From positions 1-35,550 of the forward strand of contig JAFTOB010000049.1 of the NCBI GenBank assembly GCA_017451545.1: a stretch of 35,550 nt of DNA, given 5' to 3'. This document shows positions 9,642-19,300 of this stretch, piece after piece (the first letter of the stretch is position 1; every line of letters begins with the position of its first letter). The notes below the pieces were generated by a model that had not been told where the DNA came from, did no database searches, and saw only the letters and a list, made by a program, of their open reading frames with translations. Both the position numbers and the translations under genes were made by a program. The stretch is from Clostridia bacterium (lineage in GTDB: Bacteria; Bacillota; Clostridia; Oscillospirales; CAG-272).

Positions 9642-9715
9642 TGGAGCGGGTAACGGGAATCGAACCCGCGTGGCCGGCTTGGGAAGCCGGAGTTTTACCA
9701 TTAGACTATACCCGC
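9642..9715 (-). tRNA. tRNA-Gly (anticodon TCC)
   Basis: On the minus strand GCGGGTA (9715-9709) pairs with TACCCGC to form the 7-bp acceptor stem. The anticodon stem CCGGC/GCCGG frames the loop CTTCCCA with anticodon TCC. The T arm contains GGTTCGATTCC. The discriminator base is T and the 3' CCA is encoded (9644-9642). All arms fold, at 74 bases including CCA. Confidence 0.97.
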
Positions 9716-9725
9716 GAACAATGAT

Positions 9726-9754
9726 ATTATAAAGCTTTCTTTCTCAAAAGTCAA
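9726..9754 (-). promoter_or_regulatory. Promoter of tRNA-Gly
   Basis: On the minus strand TTGACT (9754-9749) and TATAAT (9731-9726) are 17 bp apart; the start point would fall a few bases before the mature 5' end. Confidence 0.85.
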
Positions 9755-9794
9755 GAGAAAAACGTCGATAAAATAATTTTTTAAGGAGATTAAA

Positions 9795-11513
9795 ATGTCT
9801 GACATCAAGATCCCGCGCGCAGAATATCCGCGCCCTCAGTTTGTAAGAAAAGATTGGCTCACCTTGAACGGTGAGTGGGAATACGCCACCGACCGCGCCG
9901 CCAGCGGTCACGAGCGCGGCCTGCAGAACGCAGAGTCCCTGCCCGAGCGCATCATTGTCCCCTTCTGCCGCGAGAGCAAGCTTTCGGGCATCGGAGACCT
10001 CGATTTCTGCGAGTGCTGCTGGTACCGTCGCGAGCTCTGCATTCCGAAGGAATGGCAGGGCGACCGTGTGATCCTCAATATCGGTGCCTGCGATTACCGC
10101 ACCACCGTTTGGGTCAACGGCAAAAAGATCGGCGAGCACGTGGGCGGTTTCGTGTCTTTCTCCTTCGACGTGACCGATGCGCTGAATTACGAAAAGGACG
10201 TAGTCGTCATCCGCGCATACGATGCCTGCCGCTCCATGAAGCAGGCGGGCGGCAAGCAGAGCCGCAGATATGAGTCCCACGGCTGTGACTACCGCCGCAC
10301 TACCGGTATCTGGCAGAGCGTTTGGTTGGAGCGCGTGCCGCAGGGCTATATCAAAAGCGCAAAATATTATCCTAACATAAATTCGCAGAGCCTGACCGTT
10401 GTGGCTCGCGTTATCGGCGGTGAGGGTCAGATCCTTCGTGCCGAGGCCAATTATGACGGCAAGCCTATGGGCTCTGCCGAGGGCAGAGTTTGCGCGGGGC
10501 AGGCACATCTTGTGCTTCCTCTTTCCGAGCTTCACCTTTGGGAGGTTGGTCAGGGTCGGCTTTACGATCTGAAGCTGACACTCGGTGACGACGAGGTTGA
10601 GAGCTATTTCGGTATGAGAAGCGTTGAGGCCAAGGACGGTGTGCTCTACATCAACGGCAAAAAGGTCTTTCAGCGACTTGTGCTGGATCAGGGCTTCTAC
10701 CCCGACGGTATTCTGACGGCGCAGACCGAGGCCGAGCTTTTCGGTGACATTGATCTTTCCATGGCTATGGGCTTCAACGGCGCGAGACTTCACCAAAAGA
10801 TCTTCGAGCCCCAATTCCTTTCTCAGTGCGACCGCCGCGGCTACATAGTCTGGGGTGAGCACGGCAACTGGGGAATGGATATTTCGAAGGGTGACCGTTA
10901 CATCAATTTCTCCTCCGAGTGGATCGAGGCCCTGGAGCGCGATTTCAACCACCCCGCCATCATCGGCTGGTGTCCTCTCAACGAGACGCAGAACGATCAG
11001 GATCCCGATTTCCTCCGCGCGCTCTCAAAGCTCACCCGCGAGCTTGATCCCACCCGCGCTTACATCGACACCTCGGGCTGGGCGCACGTTGAAAAGGAGT
11101 ATACCGATTTCACCGATATTCACGATTACGATCAGAACCCCGTGACTATGAAGGAAAGATACGACCGATTTGCCGCGGGTGAGTCTATCGCCATGCATAA
11201 CAGACATTGGATATATAAGGATCCCACCTTTGTCAGCGAGTACGGCGGTATCCGCCGCGGCAACGAGGGCACGGGCTGGGGCTACGGTGAGACCCCCGAG
11301 GACGATAAGGCTTTCCTCGAGCGTCTTGACGGGCTGACCCGCGTGCTTTGCGAGGACAAAAAGATCTCCGCCTTCTGCTACACTCAGCTTACTGACGTGG
11401 AGCAGGAGCTCAACGGTGTTTACACCTTTGACAGAAAGCCGAAATTCCCCGCCGAGGTCATAAGCAGGATCTTCGGTCAGACGGCGTATATCGGCGACGA
11501 AAAATTTGATTAA
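9795..11513 (+). CDS. Glycoside hydrolase family 2 enzyme (beta-galactosidase/beta-glucuronidase type)
   Basis: GH2 enzymes hydrolyse terminal beta-linked sugars with retention of configuration. The 572-residue protein has the N-terminal sugar-binding jelly roll (about 15-185, with LNGEWEYATD and TTVWVNGKKIGEH). An immunoglobulin-like domain follows (about 190-275), then a TIM barrel. The acid/base Glu397 is in the motif PLNETQ and the likely nucleophile Glu482 is in FVSEYGG. There is no signal peptide, so it acts in the cytoplasm on imported sugars. It is shorter than LacZ because the C-terminal beta domains are absent. AAGGAG precedes the ATG. No sugar transporter is adjacent. It begins a same-strand run with proA, whose ribosome binding site overlaps its stop codon. 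The exact substrate cannot be read from sequence. Confidence 0.92.
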   Translation: MSDIKIPRAEYPRPQFVRKDWLTLNGEWEYATDRAASGHERGLQNAESLPERIIVPFCRESKLSGIGDLDFCECCWYRRELCIPKEWQGDRVILNIGACDYRTTVWVNGKKIGEHVGGFVSFSFDVTDALNYEKDVVVIRAYDACRSMKQAGGKQSRRYESHGCDYRRTTGIWQSVWLERVPQGYIKSAKYYPNINSQSLTVVARVIGGEGQILRAEANYDGKPMGSAEGRVCAGQAHLVLPLSELHLWEVGQGRLYDLKLTLGDDEVESYFGMRSVEAKDGVLYINGKKVFQRLVLDQGFYPDGILTAQTEAELFGDIDLSMAMGFNGARLHQKIFEPQFLSQCDRRGYIVWGEHGNWGMDISKGDRYINFSSEWIEALERDFNHPAIIGWCPLNETQNDQDPDFLRALSKLTRELDPTRAYIDTSGWAHVEKEYTDFTDIHDYDQNPVTMKERYDRFAAGESIAMHNRHWIYKDPTFVSEYGGIRRGNEGTGWGYGETPEDDKAFLERLDGLTRVLCEDKKISAFCYTQLTDVEQELNGVYTFDRKPKFPAEVISRIFGQTAYIGDEKFD

Positions 11514-11523
11514 GGAACAAACT

Positions 11524-12774
11524 ATGGAACTTTACGATAAAATAAAGAATTTGTGCGCAGGCGCGAAGGCGGCCTCTCCCGTCCTTGCCCGCGCATCGGC
11601 TAAGCAAAAAAACGCGGCACTTCTGAAGATCGCCGAGCTTCTGTGGGCTGAGCGCGAGGTCATTCTTGCCGCCAATCGGCAGGATCTTGACCGAGCCGGC
11701 GAAAACGGCGTGCCCGCTCATATGATGGACAGACTCGCCCTGAACGAGGGCAGAATTTCGGGAATCTGCGATGCTCTGCGCGAGCTTGTGGGTCTTACCG
11801 ATCCCATCGGCTCGGGCGAGTGCTGGACCCGTCCCTCGGGCATTAAGATCCGCTGTGTCCGCGTGCCCCTCGGCGTTATCGGAATTATTTTTGAGGCCAG
11901 ACCCAACGTGACAGTTGATGCCGCCGCCCTCTGCCTCAAGACGGGTAACGCTACCGTTCTGCGCGGCGGCAAGGAGGCCATAAATACCAATATGGCGCTG
12001 GTTTCGCTGATGCAGAAGGCACTGGTCGAGGTTGGTCTTGACAAAAACGCCGTGTCCCTCATCACCGACACTACTCACGAGGGCGCGAACCTTCTGATGC
12101 AGATGACGGATTACGTGGACGTGCTGATCCCCCGCGGCTCGGCGCGCCTTATCCGCGCCGTTAAGGAAAACTCCAAGGTTCCCGTTATCGAAACCGGAGC
12201 GGGAAACTGCCACCTTTACGTGGACGAGTCGGCCGATCTTGATATGGCCGTTAAGATCGCACTCAATGCAAAGTGCCAGCGTCCTGCGGTCTGCAACGCC
12301 ATTGAGACTCTGTTGGTTCACGAGAACGTGGCGGCGCAGGTGCTTCCTATGATCGCCGAAAAGATGGCGGAATTTAAAGTTGAGTTCCGCTGTGACGCGG
12401 CCACGAAGCCCTATATCCCCGGTGCGGTGGATGCCGCCGAGAGCGATTGGGGAACCGAATACGACGATTATATTCTGGCGGTCAAGGCGGTCTCGTCTCT
12501 TGACGAGGCCATTGACCACATAAATAAGTACAATACCGGCCACAGCGAGGCTATTATCACACGTTCTTACGAGAACGGTCGCCGATTCCAGCAGGAGATC
12601 GACGCGGCGGCGGTATATATCAACGCCTCCACCCGATTTACAGACGGCGGCGAGTTCGGCTTCGGTGCCGAGATCGGAATTTCAACCCAGAAGATGCACG
12701 CGCGCGGCCCCATGGGCTTGATGGCGCTGACCTCGCAGAAATATCTGATCGAGGGCGACGGTGAGATCCGATGA
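11524..12774 (+). CDS. proA: Gamma-glutamyl phosphate reductase
   Basis: ProA reduces glutamyl 5-phosphate with NADPH to glutamate semialdehyde, the second step of proline synthesis. The protein has 416 residues, the family's usual size. It contains IFEARPNVTVDAAALCLKTGN, the catalytic Cys257 in QRPAVCNA, and the C-terminal FGFGAEIGISTQKMHARGP that is diagnostic of ProA. An in-frame ATG at 11506 lies inside the GH2 gene. AAGGA seven bases before 11524 supports the shorter start. Its usual partner proB (glutamate 5-kinase) is not adjacent, which is unusual. The 3' end overlaps the next gene by four bases (ATGA), indicating translational coupling. Confidence 0.96.
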   Translation: MELYDKIKNLCAGAKAASPVLARASAKQKNAALLKIAELLWAEREVILAANRQDLDRAGENGVPAHMMDRLALNEGRISGICDALRELVGLTDPIGSGECWTRPSGIKIRCVRVPLGVIGIIFEARPNVTVDAAALCLKTGNATVLRGGKEAINTNMALVSLMQKALVEVGLDKNAVSLITDTTHEGANLLMQMTDYVDVLIPRGSARLIRAVKENSKVPVIETGAGNCHLYVDESADLDMAVKIALNAKCQRPAVCNAIETLLVHENVAAQVLPMIAEKMAEFKVEFRCDAATKPYIPGAVDAAESDWGTEYDDYILAVKAVSSLDEAIDHINKYNTGHSEAIITRSYENGRRFQQEIDAAAVYINASTRFTDGGEFGFGAEIGISTQKMHARGPMGLMALTSQKYLIEGDGEIR

Positions 12775-13628
12775 GAGACCGAGCTCTGTTCGGCCCGGGC
12801 GGCAACAGCGATTCCTTTGCCGCAGAAGGACACAAAAGCTCGCTTGATGCCCCTGCGTGGATAGCCGCGCGCGGTCTTGATGCCTACGAGTATCAGGGCG
12901 GCAACGGCATCACGGCTTCGGCGGCCACCTTGACCGCCATCGGTGAGAGGGCAAGGGAGCAGGGAATTGCCATGTCGCTCCACGCGCCGTATTTTATATC
13001 GCTGTCGGGAACCGATCCAGAAAAAAGGCTGAAAAGCCTTGATTATATTGAAAAAAGCATTGCCGCCGCCATCTGTCTCGGTGCCACCACGGTGGTGGTT
13101 CACACGGGTAGCGCGGCCAAGATAAGCCGCGAGGAGGCTATGTCTCTTGCCGCCGACACGCTGAGCCGCGCCGCCGAAAAATTTGACGGCTGTGGAGTGA
13201 CTCTGGGTCTTGAGACTATGGGCAAGCATAATCAGCTCGGCACTCTTGACGAGGTCATCGAGCTTTGTCGCATCTCGCCGCTTTTTGCCCCCGTAGTGGA
13301 TTTCGGTCACCTGAACGCCCGAAACGTGGGCGGTCTGTTTGCCACCGAGGACGATTACCGCCGAGTGTTCGACGTGATCGGCGAGAGGCTGGGGGACAGC
13401 TATGCGAGATATCTCCACTGCCATTTTTCAAAGATCGAATACACGTCGGCAGGCGAGAAGAAGCACCTGACCTTTGAGGACTGTGCTTTTGGCCCTCCGC
13501 CCGAGCCCCTTGCGGCCGCCATTGCGCGTGAGGGCCTTTGCCCATGCATTATCTGCGAGTCGGCGGGGACTATGGCCGAGGATGCGGCCTATATGAAAAA
13601 TATATACGAGCGGGCGTTGAACGCGTGA
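12771..13628 (+). CDS. Endonuclease IV-like TIM-barrel protein
   Basis: The 285-residue protein resembles endonuclease IV (Nfo), a zinc-dependent AP endonuclease of base excision repair. It has SLHAPYFISLSGTDPEKR (the family's HAPYLINL segment), VVVHTGS, LGLETMGK and VVDFGHLNAR. The segments HCHFSKIEYT and HLTFEDCAFGP are late in the chain, and near the C-terminus is IICESAGTM. The order of His/Glu/Asp metal ligands fits the AP-endonuclease 2 superfamily. Several positions differ from canonical Nfo, so a sugar-isomerase-like role cannot be excluded. It overlaps proA by four bases and is followed 33 bases later by mnmE. Confidence 0.8.
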   Translation: MRDRALFGPGGNSDSFAAEGHKSSLDAPAWIAARGLDAYEYQGGNGITASAATLTAIGERAREQGIAMSLHAPYFISLSGTDPEKRLKSLDYIEKSIAAAICLGATTVVVHTGSAAKISREEAMSLAADTLSRAAEKFDGCGVTLGLETMGKHNQLGTLDEVIELCRISPLFAPVVDFGHLNARNVGGLFATEDDYRRVFDVIGERLGDSYARYLHCHFSKIEYTSAGEKKHLTFEDCAFGPPPEPLAAAIAREGLCPCIICESAGTMAEDAAYMKNIYERALNA

Positions 13629-13661
13629 GCCGCTTGTGATTACTGATTTAACGAGGAAAAA

Positions 13662-15050
13662 ATGTCTTATTACGATACGATAGCCGCTGTTTCCACCCCG
13701 CGCGGGTTTGGGGGCGTGGCCATGATCAGAATCTCGGGCCCCGATGCCATTGCCGTGGGCGAGCGGATGTTTGTCGGCTCTCTGCCTCTTTCGGGTGTGG
13801 AGTCCAACCGCGCGGTCTACGGAAAAATTTATCTTGAAAACGTCGACGGCTCGCGCCGCTGCGTGGACGACGGCATTGCCGTGGTCTTCCGTGCGCCCCG
13901 CTCCTTCACGGGCGAGGATACGGTGGAGATCACCTGCCACGGCGGAGTGCTGGTTACCGAGACCGTACTGACTGCCGCCTTCGCCGCCGGGGCAAGACCC
14001 GCCGAGGCGGGGGAGTTCACCCGCCGAGCCTTCGTAAACGGCAAGCTTGGCCTGACCGAGGCCGAGGCTTTGGGCTCCCTTCTCGTCGCGGGCACGCAGG
14101 ATCAGCTCGATCTTGCGCGGGGCGGTATGTCGGGCGCGCTGGCGCGCGGCATTGAGGAGATCTATGCGTCGCTTTTGGCGGTAAGCACCGCCGTCCGCGC
14201 GAAAATAGATTTTCCCGAGGAGGATCTGGCTGAGCTGACAGACGAGGAGATCCGTGTCTCTATTGAAGAGACGCTTGCTCTCATTACTAAGCTCGCGGGA
14301 ACCTACCGAACCGGTAAGGCTGTGGCGCAGGGAATACCTACTGTGATCTGCGGACGGACAAATGCGGGCAAGAGCTCGCTGTACAATCGTATGGTGGGCG
14401 AGGATGCCGCCATCGTTACCGATATTGAGGGAACCACCAGAGACGTAATAAGCGAGACGGTATCCTTCGGCGGCGTGACTCTGCGGCTCTACGATACCGC
14501 GGGACTCCGCAAGACCGACGATCCCGTTGAGAAGATCGGAATTGAGCGCGCCCGTGCCGCAATGGAAAAGGCCGAGCTTATCATAGCGCTTTTCGATGGC
14601 TCCCGCGAGCTTGACGAGGAGGATCTGAATAGTATTAATGAAATCAAAAAAATCTCTGCCGGCACCGTGGCGGTGATAAACAAAAGCGATCTGCCGAAGG
14701 GGTGCGATCTGCGACCCATATACGAGGCCTTCCCCGATGCCATCGAGATCAGCACGTTGAGCGGCGAAGGACTTGAAAAGTTGGCCGCGCGTATCGGAGA
14801 CGCTTTCATTGACCGAAGCCTTGACCTGGCCGGAGATGCAATAGTTACCAACGAAAGACAGTACGGTGCCTTGACTCTCGCCGCCCGACTTTTGCGGGGT
14901 GCCCTTGAGGCGCTGGAGATCGGCGTTCCCGTGGATGCGGTCTGCTCCGATATCGAACGGGCTATGTCGGCGGTGGCCGGAGTCGACGGACGCGAGGTCG
15001 GTGAGGACATTGTCGGCGCTATTTTCGCAAACTTCTGCGTCGGAAAATAA
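13662..15050 (+). CDS. mnmE: tRNA modification GTPase MnmE
   Basis: With MnmG, MnmE installs the cmnm5 group on U34 of certain tRNAs, using GTP, tetrahydrofolate and glycine. The 462-residue protein has the N-terminal folate-binding domain (about 1-118, beginning DTIAAVSTPRG), a helical domain, and an inserted Ras-like G domain. The G domain has G1 GRTNAGKS at 231-238, G2 DIEGTTRD, G3 DTAG and G4 NKSD. The C-terminal CVGK matches the conserved CxGK motif. GAGGA six bases before the ATG is the ribosome binding site. It is the last gene of the GH2-proA run. mnmG, rnpA and yidC, frequent neighbours in other Firmicutes, are absent here. Confidence 0.97.
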   Translation: MSYYDTIAAVSTPRGFGGVAMIRISGPDAIAVGERMFVGSLPLSGVESNRAVYGKIYLENVDGSRRCVDDGIAVVFRAPRSFTGEDTVEITCHGGVLVTETVLTAAFAAGARPAEAGEFTRRAFVNGKLGLTEAEALGSLLVAGTQDQLDLARGGMSGALARGIEEIYASLLAVSTAVRAKIDFPEEDLAELTDEEIRVSIEETLALITKLAGTYRTGKAVAQGIPTVICGRTNAGKSSLYNRMVGEDAAIVTDIEGTTRDVISETVSFGGVTLRLYDTAGLRKTDDPVEKIGIERARAAMEKAELIIALFDGSRELDEEDLNSINEIKKISAGTVAVINKSDLPKGCDLRPIYEAFPDAIEISTLSGEGLEKLAARIGDAFIDRSLDLAGDAIVTNERQYGALTLAARLLRGALEALEIGVPVDAVCSDIERAMSAVAGVDGREVGEDIVGAIFANFCVGK

Positions 15051-15076
15051 TTATTAAATAATAGTATTATTCAAAA

Positions 15077-15322
15077 TCAATATTTGTTCTTGTCATTTGG
15101 ATCAATTATCTTGACCAGCATGATCACCGAGGTGACTGTTACGATCGCTATGATCACCGCAATGACCGAAGAGGTCGTGTCGGAATCGGTCTCGCCTTCC
15201 GCTGCGTCGGGCGGTGCGCTTTCTGCGGCTTCCGCTCGTGCGTTGATCGGGGCAAAAACTGCGAGAAGAAGAGCAAGTATAAGGATTATCGGAAAAAGAA
15301 CGGATTTTTTGATAACTGACAC
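15077..15322 (-). CDS. Small membrane protein with signal peptide and C-terminal anchor
   Basis: Function unknown, 81 residues. An N-terminal hydrophobic signal (about 8-27) ends in a plausible cleavage site near INARA-EA. An acidic, Asp/Glu/Ser/Thr-rich stretch follows (about 30-50), then a second hydrophobic helix (about 51-71) and a short charged tail, KIIDPNDKNKY. This is the layout of a small type I membrane protein. The start is GTG at 15322-15320, supported by AGGAG seven bases upstream. It is divergent from the LytTR regulator and might be regulated by it or feed into it; that is inference from position. Confidence 0.65.
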   Translation of the reverse strand: MSVIKKSVLFPIILILALLLAVFAPINARAEAAESAPPDAAEGETDSDTTSSVIAVIIAIVTVTSVIMLVKIIDPNDKNKY

Positions 15323-15411
15323 GGGTATTCTCCTGTGATTTTACTCCGTATAAGTATGCCCGAGGAAAGGGATATATATTCTATATATAATTAAGGAAGG
15401 GAATTTTCGCT

Positions 15412-16110
15412 ATGATGACCGTCGCCGTATGTGATGACAGCAGATACGCCGTGTTTTTTGCCGAGGAGCTGAGGTTTTTGGCCGAGGAGGCAGGCGTGGA
15501 CGTCTCCGTGGACGTTTTTAAGAGCTACTCTTATCTGCAAACGGCTATGAAAAGTAAAAAATACGATCTTTTGCTGCTCGAAACGGTAATACGCGGCGTC
15601 AGCGGTATAGATTTCGCGCGAAATCTGCGGCTTTCGCATTGCGAGGCGGACATAATCTTCGTCAGCGCAAGCGCCGAGCACGCCCTTCCTGCCTACAGCG
15701 TTTTTCCCATAGGCTACATTCTCAAGCCTTTCCAAAGAAGAAGACTTCGCGCACCCTTCCGAAGAGCTGCCGAGAAGTACGTTAAAAAGCCTACATTAAT
15801 ATTAAGGGGAATGAATGGCGAGAAGATCACGGTGTCGCTGGAGGATCTGCTCTATATAGAAGTAATAGGTAACGAGCTTGACATTCACTGTCGTACCGGT
15901 GTGTCCAAATGCGTTGGCTCGCTGTCAGAGACTTATCTGGATCTGCCTCAGAAGCAGTTCTACCGCTCTCACCGAAGCTTTATTGTCAATCTCAATTACG
16001 TGGTGCGCGCCGCGAAATACTATTTTGTGATGGATAACGGCGACAAGGTGACCATTGCGAAGAACAGATACGCCGAGGCAAAGAGTATTCTGACCGATTT
16101 TGTCGGTTAA
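15412..16110 (+). CDS. Orphan LytTR-family response regulator with altered phosphorylation site
   Basis: The 232-residue cytoplasmic transcription regulator has an N-terminal receiver domain (about 1-120) and a C-terminal LytTR DNA-binding domain (about 130-230, with LLYIEVIGNELDIH, FYRSHRSFIVNLNYV and KNRYAEAK). In the receiver the acidic pair Asp8-Asp9, Ser85 and Lys105 (YILKPF) are present. The phosphoacceptor position, normally Asp in LDxxMPG, is Glu57 in LLLLETVIRG, and the MP motif is lost. It therefore probably does not signal by Asp phosphorylation and may be locked in an active-like state. No histidine kinase is adjacent. GGAAGGG lies about ten bases before the ATG. The next gene downstream is the giant lipoprotein, with candidate LytTR sites in between. 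Confidence 0.9.
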   Translation: MMTVAVCDDSRYAVFFAEELRFLAEEAGVDVSVDVFKSYSYLQTAMKSKKYDLLLLETVIRGVSGIDFARNLRLSHCEADIIFVSASAEHALPAYSVFPIGYILKPFQRRRLRAPFRRAAEKYVKKPTLILRGMNGEKITVSLEDLLYIEVIGNELDIHCRTGVSKCVGSLSETYLDLPQKQFYRSHRSFIVNLNYVVRAAKYYFVMDNGDKVTIAKNRYAEAKSILTDFVG

Positions 16111-16136
16111 AAATGCTGTGTGTCGACCGATGTCGC

Positions 16137-16236
16137 GTGAACGGGGCAAAAAATACCGAAAGAATGCCCAAAATAGGAAAAATACAGCAAACGAGGAAAA
16201 ACTCTGACCCGTTGGTAGCAAATAAGACCCGTTCAT
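16137..16236 (+). promoter_or_regulatory. Candidate LytTR binding sites upstream of the giant lipoprotein gene
   Basis: CCCGTTGGT (16208-16216) and CCCGTTCAT (16228-16236) are direct repeats 20 bp apart, ending ten bases before the -35 box. An inverted third copy, CCCGTTCAC, lies on the minus strand at 16145-16137. Known LytTR sites are direct 9-bp repeats with a central GTT, usually about 21-22 bp apart; eight of nine positions fit that pattern here. The regulator gene ends only 26 bases upstream of the first copy. Binding is inferred. Confidence 0.5.
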
Positions 16237-16245
16237 AAAAAACTG

Positions 16246-16274
16246 TTGAAAAAATATATGTACTGGTGTAAAAT
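16246..16274 (+). promoter_or_regulatory. Promoter of the giant lipoprotein gene
   Basis: TTGAAA (16246-16251) and TAAAAT (16269-16274) are 17 bp apart. The predicted start near 16281 excludes an in-frame ATG at 16246 and agrees with translation from 16309. Confidence 0.75.
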
Positions 16275-16308
16275 GATAGCACAATTCTTATTAAATGGAG
16301 GGTTAAGA

Positions 16309-19300
16309 ATGCTTATTTCCACTAAAAACGGAAAAACCGGTATAGTCAGAGCCATAGCTCTCGCTATCTGTGTCGTAATGCTCGTTGCATTTGCGGCAGG
16401 TTGTTCCGATGAGCATGCCCAGAGCCTTGCTAATGCTGCGCAGACTGCAGCTGATCAGGCCGCCGAAGCCGCAAAACAGGCACAGGAGGCTGCAAAGCAG
16501 GCCCAGGGAACCGCAGATCAGGCTATTAAGGATGCCGCATCTGCAAATTCGAACGCAAATTCCAAATTCACCGAGGCCCAGGTTGAGGCTGCCATTTTGG
16601 AGATCCTCAAGGACTACGTGAAGGCTGAAGATGCCGCTACCAAGGCTGAGCTGGAGGACGTTTCCAAGCAGCTCGCCAACTATCTCACCGAGGATGCCGT
16701 TAAGGCTCTCATTTCTGCCGCCGCAGCAAGCAAGGATGACCTTGATGCCGCAAAGGAGGAGATCCTTGACGAGGTTTCCAAGATCGTCACCAACCTCGAG
16801 GGCTACTACAACAAGAGCGCTATTGATGCATTTCTTGCAAAGTACTACACCTCCGAGGAAATCGACACTGCTCTCGCCGATTACTATGTAAAGTCTAAGG
16901 TTGACGAGCTTGTTGCCGGTGCTATTGATCCCACTGAGCTTGCTGCTGCTATCGGCACCAGCGAGGAGGAGGTTAAGGAGCTTATCGCTACATATGTAGA
17001 TCCTACCGAGCTCGCAACCGAGCTTGCTAAGTACTACACCAAGACCGAGATCGACGCAAAGTTCCTTGCCAACGAAGAGGCTATGAAGGAATTCGTTGAG
17101 GAGCAGCTGAAGTCTTACGTCACCAAGGATGAGCTCGCAGGCGAGCTTCAGTTCCTCTCCGGTGAGCTCAACGCTCTCGGCGGTCAGCTCAGACAGCTCC
17201 AGAGCAAGCTCATTGAGACTGCAGATAAGACTCTTGCCGATGCAGAGGCTTATGCAAGATCTCTTGTGGAGGCTTACAATGATCTCACTCCCGTTGTTGC
17301 TGAGAAGTATCTTGAGCTTCTTGCACACCAGGAGGCATACATCGATGCGAACGGCTACCTCTACGATGCAGAGGGTCTGAAGGCTGTTTACAACAAGTAC
17401 AACTACGCAACCGTTCTTCTTATCAGAGCCACCAGCCAGGAGGCTATTGACGCTGTTATGGATATCGTTAAGGAGTCCGTCGACGGTGTCGACACCATTC
17501 TTGATCAGCTCTACGACGCACTCGTTGCTGTTGAGGCTACCAAGATCGAGGGTATCAACGGTGAGAAGTACATCGCTATCGCTACCGGTACCTTCACCGA
17601 GGATTCCGGTGCTGCTATCGACGAGTGCCTCGCACTCCTCGACAAGGCTCTTGCAAACGGTATCACCGTTGAGGAGCTGAACGCATATCCCGAGATGGCA
17701 CTTGAGACTGCTACCAAGGCATACGATGCCGAGTACACCAGACTCGAGAACGCTAAGTACGCTGCCGATAACAGCGTATACGCTCAGGCTGTTGTATACG
17801 ATGCAAACCGCACCTACTACAAGCTTGAGGGTGGTGTTTACACTGCTGTTGCTGCAGCCGAGGTAAACGACACCAACTACAGCAACTACTACGTTGTTGA
17901 GAAGACCGCTGTCAACAATCTTGTAAACGCCCTCGAGGATTGGGCTGAGTACAAGAAGGAAGAGACCGTTAAGACCGTTGAGGCTCTCTATGCAAAGCTC
18001 AGCGCCGCAGAGGTTGCTTACTATGCTTGGATGGATGAGTACTTCGAGGCTTACGAGGATGAGGCTAACCCCAACATCGCTCGTCTCATTCCCGGTTGGG
18101 CTACTACTTATAAGGATGCTTCCAACCACTGGGCTGTTCTTGCCGGCATCGACGAGCTGATCGAGGACTACCTCGCAAAGATCAACGATCTTCTCGGCGA
18201 GTCCAAGACCGGTTGGGACAAGAACGATACCGTTCTTTACACTTGGCTCGAGACCATTACCGCTCTCGTAACCGAGCTTGAGGCTGACGATGATACCTAC
18301 GGTTTCATCAGCGTATATCCTGATCTCAAGACCAGATACGAGGACCTGCTTGCTGCCGAGGAGTATGCAGATGCTGCAAATGATCTCTATCTTGCATTTA
18401 TCGACGAGACCAGCGGCAAGTCGGTTTACGGCTACCTTGTTGACCTCGTAGCACTTGATCGCGAGATCACCAACTACAAGCAGTATGGCATTTGCATGGA
18501 GACATACAATGCATGGTTCTTCGACGCTACCACCGGATATCCCAACACCGACGAGGCTAACAGACTTGCTATCGTCAACTCCAATGAGGCAACTCCTGAT
18601 CTCGACAACGAGGTTGCAGCTGCTTCCGCACGCTTTGTACAGCTCAAGCAGGCTGCTGAGATGGCAGAGGAGATCATCAACCCCGCTATCGATGCATTCT
18701 ACGATGCTGAAGGTAACGTAAAGGTTACTTATAAGGACATGGACGCTCTCGAGGCACTCTGGTACTCCATCAACGGCAAGCCCGCTACCGAGACCGAGCC
18801 TGCTGTCAAGGGATGGCTCCAGATCTTTGATATTCCTTCTGATCCCAGAGCAAACGGATACTTTGCTTCTAACTACAATATGGTAGACCACGACAAGCTC
18901 ATTGCAGCTCTCGAGGCTTGCCAGAACGTCATCGGCGAGATCCTTGCTGATCCCGACGTAATCGCATTCAGCGGTATGATCGCGGCTCTCCAGGAGACCT
19001 GGTTCGAGGATGATTACCAGCTCTACTACTACAACGACTACGTAACCGCCAGAAACCTGTACACCACTTGGGCTAACAGATGGGAGATCAACGACATCAC
19101 CCTCGAGACCTTCAACGGTGGTACACAGCAGGGCGAGGTCGATAACATCGGCGCACTCTTCAAGTTCCTCAACACTGTCGGTACAGCAGTTGAGAACGAG
19201 CTCAAGGTTGCTATCGAGACTGACACCATCAACGGTGTTAAGTACGCTATCTTCAATACTGAGATGGCTAAGTTCGCTGACGGCGACTACAAGCCTGCTC

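Noticed and set aside
15057-15071. AT-only palindrome between mnmE and the small membrane protein gene as a terminator
   Set aside because: The stem is only A-T pairs with almost no loop and no T run, too weak to call.
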